Shown: positions 1 through 11,632, counted from the stretch's first letter. The stretch is 36,980 nt of DNA from Gonium pectorale (GCA_001584585.1 LSYV01000015.1:224761-261740), one strand, 5' to 3'. Notes: a model not told the origin generated them from the letters alone. Translations and numbers: made by a program.

Positions 1-32
1 ACACACACACACACACACACACGCGCGCGCGC
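1..32. repeat. (AC)n/(GC)n microsatellite
   Basis: Eleven AC dinucleotides run directly into five GC dinucleotides at the left edge of the window. A shorter CA run lies near 92-105. The tract may continue beyond the window. Alternating purine-pyrimidine runs of this kind can adopt Z-DNA, but nothing here shows a function. Confidence 0.95.
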
Positions 33-633
33 ATGAACTGGGACGGGAGTCTGGGGAAGGATGGCCCACGCAGTCGCACTCGCAGCCGCGCACACACACA
101 CGCACGCGTCAACGGGGACGAGGGCAGCTCGGCGGGATAGGACGGTTGGCCGGCAGGTGGTGGGACGGGCAGGCTGGCATTGGAAGCTGGTTGCTCGTAG
201 ACGGGTGGTCGGCGATGGCGGGTCCGCAGCGGTGCTCAAGCTGGTTGTGCCGACATTATCGGCTCCAAGGCTTCACTTGTGACGGCGTGATCCGTCTTGA
301 CCTGCGAGTAGCGCAACCAGTTGAGCCCTTGTCTCTGCGCTGACCTGCCAGGAACCCGTCGACCTACCGGTGCGGGGCGGACAAGGACAGATGGCCCGCT
401 AAGTCAAATTCGCAGTCACACTCACAAAAGCTGTCTCGTCTGCTGGCCAAGCCGACTGGGATGCTGATTAGGCGTCTTAAGCGTCATATAGACATGTAGA
501 GTTCACAGCGAAGGTTGTAAATAAAGCAAGTTCTGGCCCCCAGCATAACCGTACGAAACGTGTTGGGACGAGAGCGGGGCTAACTAAACTACCGGCCACG
601 AGACCAGGCGACCCGGCGGGCTCGCATTAATGA
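33..633. other. non-coding left end and DEG5 upstream region
   Basis: No reading frame here resembles a protein I recognise. The stretch contains the first copy of a dispersed repeat (446-545) and the presumed promoter and 5' UTR of the protease gene. An out-of-frame ATG at 630, four bases before the chosen DEG5 start, opens a short frame ending near 740. If transcribed, it would be an overlapping upstream ORF. No clear TATA box was seen. Confidence 0.5.
446..545 (+). repeat. dispersed repeat, copy 1 (pairs with 4050-4160)
   Basis: About 85-100 bases starting with GGATGCTGATTAGGCGTCTT near 459 recur, with some differences, in the same orientation at 4064-4160. The 13 bases just before it (GCCAAGCCGACTG, 446-458) occur in inverted orientation just before the second copy (CAGTCGGCTTGGC, 4050-4062). 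This may be a MITE-like remnant or a copied promoter fragment. It also contains a TGTAA near 516, which could end a transcript coming from the left of the window. Confidence 0.7.
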
Positions 634-2516
634 ATGGCAATATCATCAACAATGAATGCACGTGTCTTCGCAGTGCACCAGCGGTCCCGCGCGTTGGACG
701 CACCCAGCCCAACCGTAGGAGCCTTTCGAGTGTGCCATAAACTGCAAACCTTTGCGCCACGGATCTACCCATCAAGGCGCACAGCTGCGCGCGTCTGCAC
801 GCGCAGCGTAAAGCAGGCTGCTGCTGGCGACACGTACCCGTCGTCCAGCGCTCCGCTGGCCTCGCTGGCCCGCCGTGACATTCTCCGCGGCGTGGCGGCA
901 TGCACCGCCGCAGCAGGGTTTGCCGCGACCCTCCCATCTCAATCATGCGGCGCAGTCCTGGTGGAAGAAGAGGCTGCCATGTCGGTATACAAGCTTGTGG
1001 GCCCGTCGGTAGCCTCTATTGCCATCGTCAAGGTAGTCGGCGGCGCGGCTGTTCGGGAGGCGATTGGATCCGGCGTGGTGTGGGACGACGTGGGTCCACA
1101 CGTGCTTACAAACTTCCACATTTTGCCGCCGCTGCAGGGCAGCTCCACGGTGGGTGACCTCTGAATAGGGATAAAACGCTGAGTTACAGGCTTTCCCGCT
1201 GAGAACACTCGCTCGATTTTCAGGGAAATGCGAATTCCTTGTCAGGGCGTGAGCCATGGGGGAGTGATGGCGGTGATTGCAAACTCGCACGAAAAGGGTG
1301 CCGGTCGTCCTCCGTCAGGCCCCTTTCTCCCTGTCACCCTGTTTCGCCTCCCCTCCCCCAACTGTATCTACCGCCCCTGTGCACCACACAGTTCCGCTCC
1401 CCGCGGCCCCGCCTCGCCTCCGCTGCTTCACAGGTCCTGCAGGTGACCGTGCGGGATGTCTCCACGGGCGTCCCCACAACGCTGGGCGCACGGGTGGCGG
1501 GCACCGACAGCCTGCACGACCTGGCCGTGTTGCGCCTGCTGCCCCTGGCCGCCTCCGCCTCGGGGCAGGAGGGGCAGCCACAGGAGCCGGAGCTCGTGCT
1601 TGCGGGCGAGAATGGCCTGCCGTCCTTGCGGCCGGTCCGGCTCGGCACCTCGGCCGATCTAAGGGTGAGAGACCCGGGGCTCAGCCAGCCGGGCATCGAG
1701 TTTCGGCGAGCGGGCTTCCGTGTCGCCCATGGCGGGCCGTGGCGTGTAATCCATCTTCGGGGGATGTGCCCATGAAGATGTGTCCGTACCTCACACGCAC
1801 AGGGCTGCCATGTCCCATCCTATCGACCGTAGGCCCCACCCCGACCTTCAGGTGGGCCAGTCGGTGTTCGCGCTGGGTTGCGTGGCCTCTCAGCCAACCG
1901 CTCCGAGCACCAGCCTCTCCGCAGGCCTGGTCAGCGGCCTGGACCGGAGCATATCCTCGCCCGTGGGGGCGCGAATCTATGGCATGATACAGGTGGTTGA
2001 ATGGGACGGTGGGCGGGACGGTCGTGCAAAGTCCCCTGTTTTCGTGCGTTGCGAACATCCACGCTCTACCTCTCTCCCAGTACAGGCCATTCAACCCCCT
2101 CCACAGCTCTGAAGCTCGTCGCGTGCGCCTGTTTGGTGCGTTCCCGCGCGCAGACGGACGCGCTCATCAATGCGGCCAACTCGGGCGGGCCGCTGGTGGA
2201 CTCGGCTGGGCGGCTGGTCGGGCTCAGCACAGCGGTGGGAGGCGCCCGTGCGGGAGCGGTGAGGCAGGGGACGGACGGGTCGGACAGGGGAGTCCACAAC
2301 AGCAGGGCAAGAAAGTGGGCGCAGCGGGGGCTCCGCGGGCAGCCTCCTAAGCAAGGCCTGGGTCGGTGAATGTCACCCGGGGTATCTGCTGGGTGCCCTA
2401 CACTGGCTGCCCGACAGGTCCGCGGCAGCGGCGTCTGCTTCGCGCTGCCGGCCGACATGCTCCGAGACCTGGTGCCCAAGATCATCGTGTACGGCAATCC
2501 GTACGGCAAAAAATAA
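634..2516 (+). CDS. DEG5: DEG5-like thylakoid-lumen serine protease (DegP/HtrA family, no PDZ domain)
   Basis: Exons 634-1149, 1443-1664, 1852-1992, 2154-2258 and 2418-2516 join in frame, all with phase-0 introns, to 360 residues. It is a trypsin-like serine protease. The catalytic triad is visible: His162 in LTNFHIL, Asp198 in LHDLAVLRL and Ser303 in NSGGPL. The N-terminus is an Arg/Ser/Ala-rich plastid transit region. A twin-arginine segment follows (RRDILRG, residues 80-86) with an Ala-rich hydrophobic stretch, as expected for Tat import into the thylakoid lumen. The protein stops about 65 residues after the active Ser at VYGNPYGKK, with no PDZ domain. Plant Deg5 has this layout, and in Arabidopsis it works with Deg8 in photosystem II repair. 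A Gln/Glu/Ala-rich loop follows the Asp motif. The start at 634 is the first in-frame ATG; Met7 at 652 is possible. DEG5 rather than another Deg is inferred from the missing PDZ domain and the C-terminus. Confidence 0.85.
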
Positions 2517-2683
2517 GGGGCGGCTGACGACCAGCGGAGCAAGCAGGCGCGCAGGGCGCGCAGCGCCGGGTAATCATGGCCTTCATGGCCGTCCAGGACA
2601 GCGGCGGGACGAGGTCGTAGGAGCATTCATGTACCGATTCCCTTGCCATCAGACTTATGCTACCTATCGTATTGGTGTACGAT

Positions 2684-2688
2684 TGTAA
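2684..2688 (+). terminator. TGTAA polyadenylation signal of the DEG5 gene
   Basis: TGTAA, the usual polyadenylation signal of Chlamydomonas-type algae, occurs 168 bases after the DEG5 stop codon. Cleavage is expected 10-20 bases downstream. Confidence 0.6.
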
Positions 2689-4049
2689 GTGGGATTTCTT
2701 TGCTTACTGCGCTCTCGTCGTGCGGTTGGGAAGCGTGTCGCCTCCGGAGTCTCAACGGGGGGTATGGGGGTTCCCAGGAGGCCTTGCATGCCTTGGAAGC
2801 CTGGACTCGGCGCGCAGCGACGCAGAGCCGAATTTGCATTTGGCCGCACGGACACCACAGCAGGCCAAAAAACAACCCGGGCAAAGCCGCTTCTGTACGT
2901 GGCTGTTTATTTGAACATGTGTCACGGTCGCCATCGCCCAAGGCGAACGGAGCCGTGGGGCAGCCGCATGGCCCCATGCCAAGGGTGCAAGGGTTGTATG
3001 TCTCCTCGTGGACCTTGCACGCCTCCTTGCTCCCAACCATAAGGCAGATGGGCCGCTGGCGCGACGGAGTCCTCATGTAAACCATCTGGACTAGGGGCGG
3101 GGGCAGTGAGGCGTTGGTCAACCGACGCGGACATGATGCGTGCGTGTTCTGCCTATGACCAGGGGCCATTGCCCCCTATCAGAACCTCTCACACGGTATG
3201 GCGTGACGCGACCCGGTGTGAGCTGAGGTGTAGATAAAGAAGAAACCTGCAGAGAAAGTGGGAGCCTCTATGGTCACACGCACCCGAAGGCGCGACGTTT
3301 CCAGTAGGGTGGGTGTAAACAGTAAACGAAGAGTACGGCGCCGATCACCGGTCCATGGATATGCCCGTAATTGTGGGCAGGGTTCGCCAGAACGAAAAGT
3401 GCTCTGCAGTGACCTGAGGGCTTTCGTCCTCCCAAATGCATGCGGGAGCCTGTCTCCTGGCATCCCAGTTCCCAGCCAAGGTCCCAGCGGGCCAGGTCCC
3501 AGGGCTCCCTCTTTCTGTGCAGGCTCCTCTTTTTTCCCAGCCTCCTTGCCTCCGGCATGCCTCAGGCGCATCAACGCGTGCAGGGCGTTTCGGTTAACCT
3601 AAAACGGCCCCCATAAACCATGGGTTGCAATTCCCCTCACAACAAGGGTGGCATACACAAGAACCCGTGTATTGTCTGCCGTGCCCTGCGCACCGAGGTG
3701 AGCTCCAGGCTAAAACTACCCCGCCGAGAGCACTTCCCCGTGAAAATTAGGCAGAAGACTCCAAGAGAAACAGCCGGGAACAGCCGCCAGCTGCCAGCGC
3801 CTGCAACCGAGGTCGCCCGCTCCCACGTCGCACCGAACCGGCCGTTAGGCATGGGGCCGTACGGGCTGTTTCTGCATACTTGCATCGATATGCAGTCATG
3901 TCGCGCGCAGCCATATACGGCGTGTCAGTGCGAATCGATGCGGTACTCCAAAACCCCAACGTCCATCTAAACTGCATCGATAATGGCATTGATGGGTAAA
4001 TAAGATAGGTGTCGTTTAGCACAGAGTCGCGACTGTGCTTAAGCGTCCA
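2689..4049. other. spacer between DEG5 and the Myb gene
   Basis: Several open frames of 80-145 codons occur here on both strands, but none shows a domain or continues across plausible splice sites. The stretch holds one copy of a dispersed repeat (3236-3328, minus orientation). Around 3880-3980, ATCGAT-containing words recur (TGCATCGATATGCA, AATCGATGC, GCATCGATAA). I see no gene. Confidence 0.5.
3236..3328 (-). repeat. dispersed repeat family, copy A
   Basis: Read on the minus strand it contains CCCTACTGGAAACGTCGCGC, then a CTTCGGGTG block, a TAGAGGC block and a T/C-rich end. The same order of blocks appears near 10898-11010, 11770-11896 and 33905-33985. Copy C, in the Myb pseudogene, gives the clearest ends and suggests a unit of roughly 125 bp. 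Confidence 0.75.
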
Positions 4050-4160
4050 CAGTCGGCTTGGCAGGATGCTGATTAGGCGTCTTAAGCGTTATGTAAACAT
4101 GTAGAGTTCACATGAAATAGCGTTGGTTGTATATATAGCCCGTTCTGGCCCCCCAGCTCT
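4050..4160 (+). repeat. dispersed repeat, copy 2, over the Myb gene promoter
   Basis: Matches 446-545 from GGATGCTGATTAGGCGTCTT through a TTCTGGCCCCC block, and begins with the inverted 13-mer. It lies immediately upstream of the Myb gene and includes its likely TATA box, so the copy at 446-545 may be a displaced promoter fragment. Confidence 0.7.
4130..4137 (+). promoter_or_regulatory. possible TATA box of the Myb-domain gene
   Basis: TATATATA lies about 104 bases before the proposed ATG at 4241, in a fitting position for a core promoter with a 5' UTR of roughly 75 bases. The equivalent place in repeat copy 1 reads GTAAATAAAG, so the TATA word is specific to this copy. Confidence 0.4.
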
Positions 4161-4240
4161 CCCACCCAGGGGGGCACCCCTCGGGGGCCCGGGCCGCCCA
4201 GCTACTGCAGCTTGAAAGCTGAAGTCTACACAGAATAGCC

Positions 4241-7200
4241 ATGTCGAGTGACGGGTCTGCGGAGTTCGGGTCTGCGGACATCGGAGAGACATCCGGCGAC
4301 GAGGATATGAGAACGTCCAGCAGGAGCCACCGGGTAAGACGGCGGTCAGCACATGTGTCTAATAACTCCTTATGACATTGTCTTGCCACCTTGCAGAGGC
4401 GCCGTCGGATGCCGGAGTGGTCGCTCGACGAGGAGATTGTGTTCTCAGCGAAACACTCACTGCACGGCAACGCGTGGGCAACAATTTCTAACAGCCTTCC
4501 CCGAAGAACTCCAGGAGAGATTAAGGTCGGAACGGGAGGTCGCCATCGGCATGTGCCCGCATGTCGGCCCGCCGGACTGCTTTCGGGGTCAACCTTGCAG
4601 ATCAATGTGTATCAAGTTATGATACATTACCGTTTCTGTGCCCCCTCCTGTGCCCAGCGTTAACCAGTGGTGGCTGACAGAAATGCCCACGTACATTCTG
4701 CACTGTGTAATCAGTCTCCCACACGATGGCTGCCCTGTTTTGCCGCAGAACATCTGGCACAGCACCCTTCGCTCACGCCGCTGCGGCGGCCGGTCTCTGC
4801 TGAGGGATTATGCCCTGGCGGTGCAAGGGTTAGAAGGCGACCCGGCCGCCCGCAGGCGGGCCTTTGAAGAGGTCTACAGCGCGCACACGAATGGCCAGAC
4901 TGGCACGGCGGAGGAGTTGGCGGCGGCGTCAGCTGCACGGCTGAGGAGCCAGGAGTCCGCAAGTCAGGCCCGGAGTCGCAAGGCCAGCCGGGCTGCAGCA
5001 GCGGCTGTCACTGCACGGCCGAGGCTTCTGGCGCCGTCCGCAGGGCCACAGGCACTGCTCCCCGGTGCAGGTTCAGCGGCGGCAGCGGGTGGTGGCCAGC
5101 GTGCTCAAAGGCACGGATCCCCCTCGCAAGAGCTTTCCCAGGAGCTCCGCTTCAGGCCCCAGCCGCCAGCTGGGCTCCAAGGCGTTTTGGCGGGAGTGGG
5201 CGGGCTGAACGACGAGGCACTCCTGAGCCTTCTCGGTTCCCAAATCGCCGCTGGTTGGGGGCAGGAGGTGCATGGCTTAATCGGTCTGGACCGAGCCGCA
5301 GGCAACGACGGCGCTGCCGGGCCTGTCCAGGGACCCGGCAGGGACGGCGGCAGTGTATCCGGCGCGGCCCTCAGGACCGTCCTCTCGGCGCCCCAGCCTG
5401 CCCTACCGCCCGAGCCCGGGGTGTTCCTGCGTGGGGGACCGGACCCGCAACACGCGGCAACGTTGAAGGGCGCTCCCAGTGCGCCTGCTCCCTGCCATGC
5501 CGGTTCCCTGCGCACCGATCCGACGGCCATCCTTGCTGCCCTGATGGCCGCCACGGGGCCAGGGGCAACTCCCGCAACCGCCTCTGAAGCTGGTGCCGCG
5601 GGCAGCGCAGCTCTGGTGGGTGGCTCTGCAGCAGGAACGGGCAGCTTGGAAGCGACACCATCAGGGCGGGCGGCTTTGCCAGCCGGAGCCGGAGCCGGGC
5701 CCGGGTCCCTGCGAACTGAGGAGGTGGTTGGCCTCATGCTCCTCATGCAGGGCCAGGGCCAGGGCCAGCAGGATGCCGAGCAGGGCCAGGCAATGCAGGC
5801 ACTCGCCAAACAGATTGTGGCAAGTCTGCCTCAGGAGCAGGCGCCAGCCCTGCTGCAACACATTGCAGAGGCCATCCTGCAGCAGCAGCAGCAACAACAA
5901 CAACAACAACAACAACAGCATCAAGAACAAGAGTACTATGAGAAGGCTAGCACAGGCCTGCCGGGCCAGCAGCAGGCCCTGCAGCCGATGCAGCAGGTCG
6001 CCGGCACCCTGCTGGGGCAGCAGCAACAGTCAGGCCCTCAGGCCATGGCTGCCCATTTGGGGCAGCGACAGCAGCAGACCACGCAGCAGCTGCCCCTGCA
6101 AGCTCTGCAGGCGTTGCAGGCGTTGCAAGCGTTGCAGTCGCTGCCGGCGCACGCGCTCACGCCAGGTGCAGGCGCATCGCCCCGCAAGCGGGGGCCCTCA
6201 GAGCTGCTCTCAGACCCAGAGGAGGTGCCGTTAACGTGGGGCTCGGGCAAGCGGGGCAGGTCCCGGCGGGGAATCGGTGCTGGTGCCGGTGGCAGCGGCA
6301 GCGACACCCATGAGTTGATCCGAAGACGCAACAATTTGTTCTCTTCACTCATGGCTGCCGGTGACGACGACGACGGGACGCCATCCGTTGCGCACTGTGC
6401 GCAAGGTGGCGGCGGCATGCGCGGGGAGCAGGCAGGGGGAAGCCTGCCGTCGCCGCTGCAGCAGCAGCCTTCCGAGCCGCAAGTCTCGCCATCACGACGG
6501 CTTGTTCTGGGAGGTTATGGGGCAGCAGCAGCGTCGGCGCGCGAGCTACTGCCAATAGGCAGCTCGGATTTTTTAGACCGCGCAAGTCAAACTGCAGCTA
6601 TGCAGCAGCTGCTGCAACTGCAGCAAATGACGGCGGTGTCATCGCATGCCAGGTCCGCGCCCGACAATTGGCAGCCCCAAGGCGCTCATGAGGGCCGCGG
6701 CCACGAGAACATGAAGGTAGACACGGCGGCCGCCAGCGATGGAGGAGTTGCGCCACCGCAGGCGCAGCAGGGGCCCACCGGCAAACCCAATCTGCAAGCT
6801 GTTTTGCTGCAGCTGCTGCGCTCATTACCGCAGCACCAGCAAAAGCAGCTATTTCAGCAACTGCGAGAGACAGAGCGCGGCAACCTGGAACCAGAGCGGC
6901 TGCCGACGGCGCAGTTGCCAATGCGTCAGCAGGGCAGTGCGGGCGGCGCTGCTGAGTTGCCGACAGCGGCTACGTGGCCGCCCACACGGGGGGTGCCCAC
7001 AGGCTTCCTGGAGAGCCTGGCTCGTGGCGCTGGCCCGGGAGCTGGCGGCGCAGACCTGACGTCATTGTTGGCTCTCGCGGTGAGGTTGATACGCTCATGG
7101 GATTGGCGGCTAACGGTTGTTGCACGGGGGCGAGGGCGCTTTGGAAACGACGTCATGAGGTCAGCTTACCAGAAGTACTACCACCGGAGAAGCCTCTGTT

Positions 7201-9345
7201 GTCTGGTGCCAAACTCCACCGGCCTTACACTTTGCTGTGCCAAGAGTAGGTATGCAAGCCAAACAGTGCATCGGCGTCTTGGTATTCACTCGTAGGCTCA
7301 AAAGGCGGACACAGAGCAGTGCCGCCGAATGTTATGCTCTATGCTCGAGTGTTCATGCCATATGTCCCTTGCCCTCCCGGGCAACACCAACCCGTACACC
7401 TCACTACTTCGCAGTGTGACCCATCTCTTAGCCGGCTATGGAGCTTGGGCAGCGGACTGCACAACAGCCCCGACACGACGGGCGCAGCCGGCTTCGCAGG
7501 CCCGCTATCACTGGCCCTATCGGACCCTGGCACGCGCTTGTTCTTGGCCGAGACTCACTCGCAGCCCGTCGCCCCGAAGAGCTCCGTTAACAATGGAACG
7601 CTGGCGCGAACCACCGCCGACTCATCGCCGCTTGCTGCCTCCGGACGGCAGCGCGACAGGGTGGCCGCTGGCGAGCTCCGCCGCAGCGACTCGCTCCAAG
7701 CCCAGCCTGCGCCCCGCGCCCAAACTCAGTACCACGACGACCGCAGCAACTCTGGCGGAGCGGCGCGGCACGACCGCGACCAGCCACCCCTCTCAAGCGT
7801 GGGCCTCGCTGACATCCTGTCTGTCGCTGCCCAGGTGACGCCGCGCACAGGAACCCCGGCTCGTGGCTCGCCCACCTCCTCCAGTGCCCTGGACAACCGC
7901 GAGGCAACGGCAGCCGCGCAACCAGATTCCGGCAGGAATGCTGCAGCCAAGACAGCGCGTATCGGCCCAGGGCCGGAGGGCGCAGCGCAGTTCAAGCTGG
8001 TGTCGCTGCTGCAGGCTGCCCTGGCGAGCGGCGTCGCCGGGTCCCGACGTGAATGGGATTGGAGCCCCGAGAGGCGAAGCGGCGGCGCCAGCCCAGTGTG
8101 GGGCACGACTGACCGCGACAGCCCGCACCGGCGTTTGCGCGCGGGACCGCTGGAGGCCCCAGGCCTGAGCGGTAGCGGCACTGCAGGCGGCGGCCGCGAC
8201 GGTAGCAGAGGCAGCGGTGGCGGCGGCAGCGGTGTTGGAGGCAGCAGGCCCGGCAGCAGTGGTGGCCGGCACGGCGGCGATGGTGCTGGAGTGGGTGTAA
8301 AGGACAATGGCAGCGGCAGTGGAGCGGCAGCAGGTGAGGCGACGGGGCTGGTTTCGTCGACCGGCTGCAGGACATAGGATCAACGGCAATAGTCGGGATT
8401 GAGCATGGTTAACACAGCACGCATGGCGGCATACGAACCTTAGCGTCGGGGGCTGACAACGTGCTCCCTCCGCATGAACGACACAGTATGACGCGGGCGT
8501 CAATGATGTTGTGACTGCTCCACAACCATTGCGAGGAGTGACTCGTGCAGACTCCGGTGCATGTTGCGGTCAAACCAAAGAGGAGCAAACCGATGTTACA
8601 GATGTTACAGGTACCCGTCAAAGCCGGTGTGGCCATGGGTAGATGATAAGTAGTCCGTCTGAGGGCATAGCTCCCTCCCAGGCAAGCCAGCGACTCCCAG
8701 ACGTCAATTAGTGTACCAGCTTCAACCACTCCCTCCAAGGCAAGCAGCATCCGCCAGCGACCGCATCCGCCCACTACCTCGAGATCTCAATCAAGTGGAT
8801 CCGAAGCGTTCCGACCACACCGAAAAAAACGAATGGCGCATAAGTCACCCATGCCTTTTTGCACAACTCCACATGCAGGTCCTGTGATTGCGCCTGTGCT
8901 GGACCTGAACGTCACGGATCGGATGCCCGCCCCGTCACGAACAGCCTCTTTGCCGCGCGGGACCGTGGGATCGGCAGGCGTCACCGATCCCTACGCGTCG
9001 GCATCAAGATCGTTGGCAGGCAGCCCCGCTCGGCGAGCTCCCCAGCCCGGCCAGGAAGCGTCGGGTCCGAACCCCTTCCTGGTTATGGCCAGCGCGCGCC
9101 TGCCGCCGGAGCTGGCAGCTCTGCCGGCCAGTGGCGCCGGCACTGACGGCTCTGACAACTCCCCGACGCACAGCAGACAGGCCGTTGTGACTCCTGTACT
9201 CCAGGGCACACTGCAGGCGCCAGCGCCAGGGGGCCAGGGCGAGACTGCTGGTGGCAATGCCGCGCCAGACCAGCTGGAAGTGGCTCTGATGCAGTTGCTC
9301 AGGCAGCATGTTTCCCAGTCGAACTCTGGCCCTGGCACCCAGTGA
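4241..9345 (+). CDS. Myb/SANT-domain protein with very long Gln/Ala/Gly-rich tails
   Basis: Exons 4241-4333, 4397-4525, 4749-7079, 7415-8333 and 8879-9345 join in frame to 1312 residues. One Myb repeat spans residues 37-83. Its three Trp (39, 58, 77) are separated by exactly 18 residues, and the last helix reads RRTPGEIK-NIWHSTLRSR across an exon junction. This resembles the third repeat of plant and animal Myb proteins, so nuclear DNA binding is likely. No second repeat was found. The rest is low complexity: about 13 Gln at residues 452-464, LQA repeats near 520-535, a basic patch (GKRGRSRRG) that could be a nuclear localisation signal, and Gly/Ser runs in exon 4. The donor after exon 2 (AAG|GTCGGA) is weak. 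The short acidic N-terminus comes from a small first exon. Target genes cannot be told. A broken copy lies near 11023-12195. Confidence 0.8.
5879..5920 (+). repeat. CAG/CAA polyglutamine tract
   Basis: A run of CAG and CAA codons inside exon 3 of the Myb gene encodes about 13 consecutive Gln. Eight successive CAA codons make it a trinucleotide microsatellite that could vary in length between strains. Confidence 0.9.
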
Positions 9346-9492
9346 AGGCTGAAGGCCGGGGGGTTCGGGACTCGGTCGGAGTCGCTTCCTTCGTGAACGT
9401 ACCGAAGTTTATCTTCAAGAGCGCGAAGGGTTAGCGCTGTCAGGAGACAGCGTCAGTTCCTTGACTTCTGAGTGTCCACAGAGGCATAGGTA

Positions 9493-9497
9493 TGTAA
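9493..9497 (+). terminator. TGTAA polyadenylation signal of the Myb gene
   Basis: TGTAA lies 148 bases after the stop codon of the Myb-domain gene, within the usual range for these algae. Confidence 0.6.
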
Positions 9498-10897
9498 CGA
9501 TGTGTTGGTTGTTGCCGGGCAATTTGTGAGGGCATGAGTCCATGCTGTGATTTTGCTGCTTTACCTGCTGCCCCATGTCGCATTACCATGCTGGCGCGCG
9601 GCAGGATGAATGGTCGCATCCACGCCTCCGCAAGGAGGCCGAATCCGATTTGGACCGCCAGGCAGTTATTGCGTGGTGTTGGACGATGCTATGGTGGTGT
9701 ACGACACATGCCAAGGCTTGGAAGAGCAGGTGGCGTGTTGCCGCCTCGGCATCAAAGAAACTGTAGCACTTCAGGTGCACATCAGGCTGCCTCCATTTCA
9801 CGTGCTCGCTGGCAGTATAGCCAGGTTGCGGGCATTGGCTTCGCTGCTTCCTGTTAACAAGTACCATCCTGTTTTTAGGGGCCGCGACCAGGCCCCGCTG
9901 CATGGAGGCCCGCTGGCTTGCAAGTGTGGCATACGCGACACCTTGACTTGACGTTCTCTGTGACGCGTGAGTGGGGCAGCTCGGGGCGCCAGCCGGTCTG
10001 GTTGGTGACTCTATCCTACGAACGCCCACATACGATGCGCCGCTGAGGTGCACGGTGCGTTGCGCAGATCCATCGTGTCATGTGGCTTGCTTTCCGGATT
10101 AGACAACGGCGCACTCGAGGTGTCCAGCATTCTGGCCCCGGTGCACAGCTGCTTCCCAGGGGCAGGGATGCGGTCAGTTTGGTGCAATGTCATACTTTGC
10201 ACGTATGCGCATTTATGCGTGGCACTAGGGACCTGTGTGTGGGCGAGCTATGAGAGCTGCGCAAGCAGTTGGTGTCTTTGTGGGTGATGTGTTGGCGTCG
10301 ATGTGCTGAGCAGCGTGGATGGACCGCTTGTTTGTGTGCTCCATTTCTACGCTGCCAAGACATACGACAGGTATCACGCGTTGAGGGGCGCTGGTCTGCT
10401 CCGTATCCGTTGCGAGTCTGTGCTTGCAAAGAAGTGGCTGTGGCAAACCGTGCGGTATGTTTCCAGACACGGCTATCCCTGTGGCAAGACGTGTAAGGCT
10501 AGCGGGCACGGCAAAAGCTGGCGCTTTAGCATCTGCGAGAGGGTAGCCGGGGTCCACCTATGCCTATGGGACATGTGCACTACGCATTTCGCACTACGGT
10601 TGATATCGTGCTGCCTGAGCTCCTAAGGCCAGGCGCACGACTGGCCAGCACCCAGCATCCGGCGCTCGAGGTAGGTACAGGGCGTGTGTCTGGAGCTCCA
10701 GAGTTGTGGTCGGCATTCTATGTGAGTCTAAACCTCGTAACCCCCTTGCCAACAGCCTGTACATCGCTTGCCGCTCATCTACCCACAAAACCAAACGGCC
10801 TGAACGGCGCTATCTGCCGTCGCTAGTTGACCGCCAACCCACGAATCAACCTAACATCAACCATACGAGCCTCCACTACTACCCAAATCATTAATCG
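9498..10897. other. spacer, no gene recognised
   Basis: Frames of about 110 codons occur (for example plus strand 9610-9951 and 10303-10626). Their composition does not show the strong third-position GC bias of neighbouring exons, and no family motif is visible. This is probably intergenic DNA. A lineage-specific short gene or non-coding RNA cannot be excluded. Confidence 0.45.
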
Positions 10898-11010
10898 TAA
10901 ACCTCGCCCGCCATGCCCTGTACTCGGCGCCCTGCTGGAAACATCACACCCTCGGGTGTGTATGTCCGTAGAGGCTGCCTTCCCCGTTTCTGGTTCTCTT
11001 TCTTCTTAAT
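10898..11010 (+). repeat. dispersed repeat family, copy B
   Basis: A diverged copy of the repeat: CCCTGCTGGAAACATCACAC, a CTCGGGTGTG block, TAGAGGC, then a T/C-rich tail containing CCCCGTTTCTGGTTCTC. It ends a few bases before similarity to the Myb gene starts, so it marks the left border of the Myb pseudogene. The tail block recurs inverted at 33718-33754. Confidence 0.65.
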
Positions 11011-11216
11011 CGAGAGCAGTGGCCACCGGGTAAGATGGAGGTCAAGGTATGTGACCAACAACGGAGTATGACCACCTTGCAGACGCGCCGCCGGATGCCT
11101 GAGTGGTCGGTCGACGAAGAGATTCTGCTCTCAGCGAAGCACTCACAGCAGGGTAATGCATGGGCAGCGATATCTCACAGGAGAGATTGATTGGCATGTG
11201 CCCGTATGTCGGCCCG

Positions 11217-11632
11217 CCGTGTCACATTCGTTTGGTGTACGTGTTCATTTCACGGTCCTTTGACACGTGTATGTACGCGTGTGTTGTACGGTGTACGGCG
11301 CTGTTGTGATTTGCCGTGCAGATCTTACGTTTTTAGTGTCGCAGCGCTTGTGTCGCGCTGCGCTCATCTTGCTCTTGGGCAGTGGCCCACGAGCGACAAG
11401 TAGGCCCCGATCGTCACTAAGCCTGCTGGCGGTTGAGTATTGTAAGGGCATGTTATAAATCGAATCTCCCAAGAAGATGAACGGTAAGATGAAGCTTCCT
11501 CTTTCGCCCCACGAGCCAGACTTCCGCACCTCGTTCTTTCAATTCCGTTTCTTTGACAGCAGCGAGACATGATCGGTAGTTCCTTTCAGCGCCGCAGGCT
11601 ATACCTTAGCCGCGCCCCGAACTTATCGGAAC
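11217..11632. other. about 415-bp insertion of unknown origin in the Myb pseudogene
   Basis: Similarity to the parent gene stops at TCGGCCCGCCG and resumes at AACCTTGCA; the parent has only about 16 bases between these points. The inserted DNA is less GC-rich than the surroundings, has no long frame and matches nothing else I could see in the window. It may be a mobile-element fragment or filler DNA. Confidence 0.55.

Noticed and set aside
4638..4748. Upstream extension of the Myb exon 3 frame as a protein start
   Set aside because: This part lies in intron 2. The Myb helix is completed only when exon 2 (ending 4525) joins at 4749, and the pseudogene aligns with it as intron sequence.
9610..10626. 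Frames of about 110 codons (9610-9951, 10303-10626) as small genes
   Set aside because: No domain, no plausible splice partners and no coding-type third-position bias compared with neighbouring exons.
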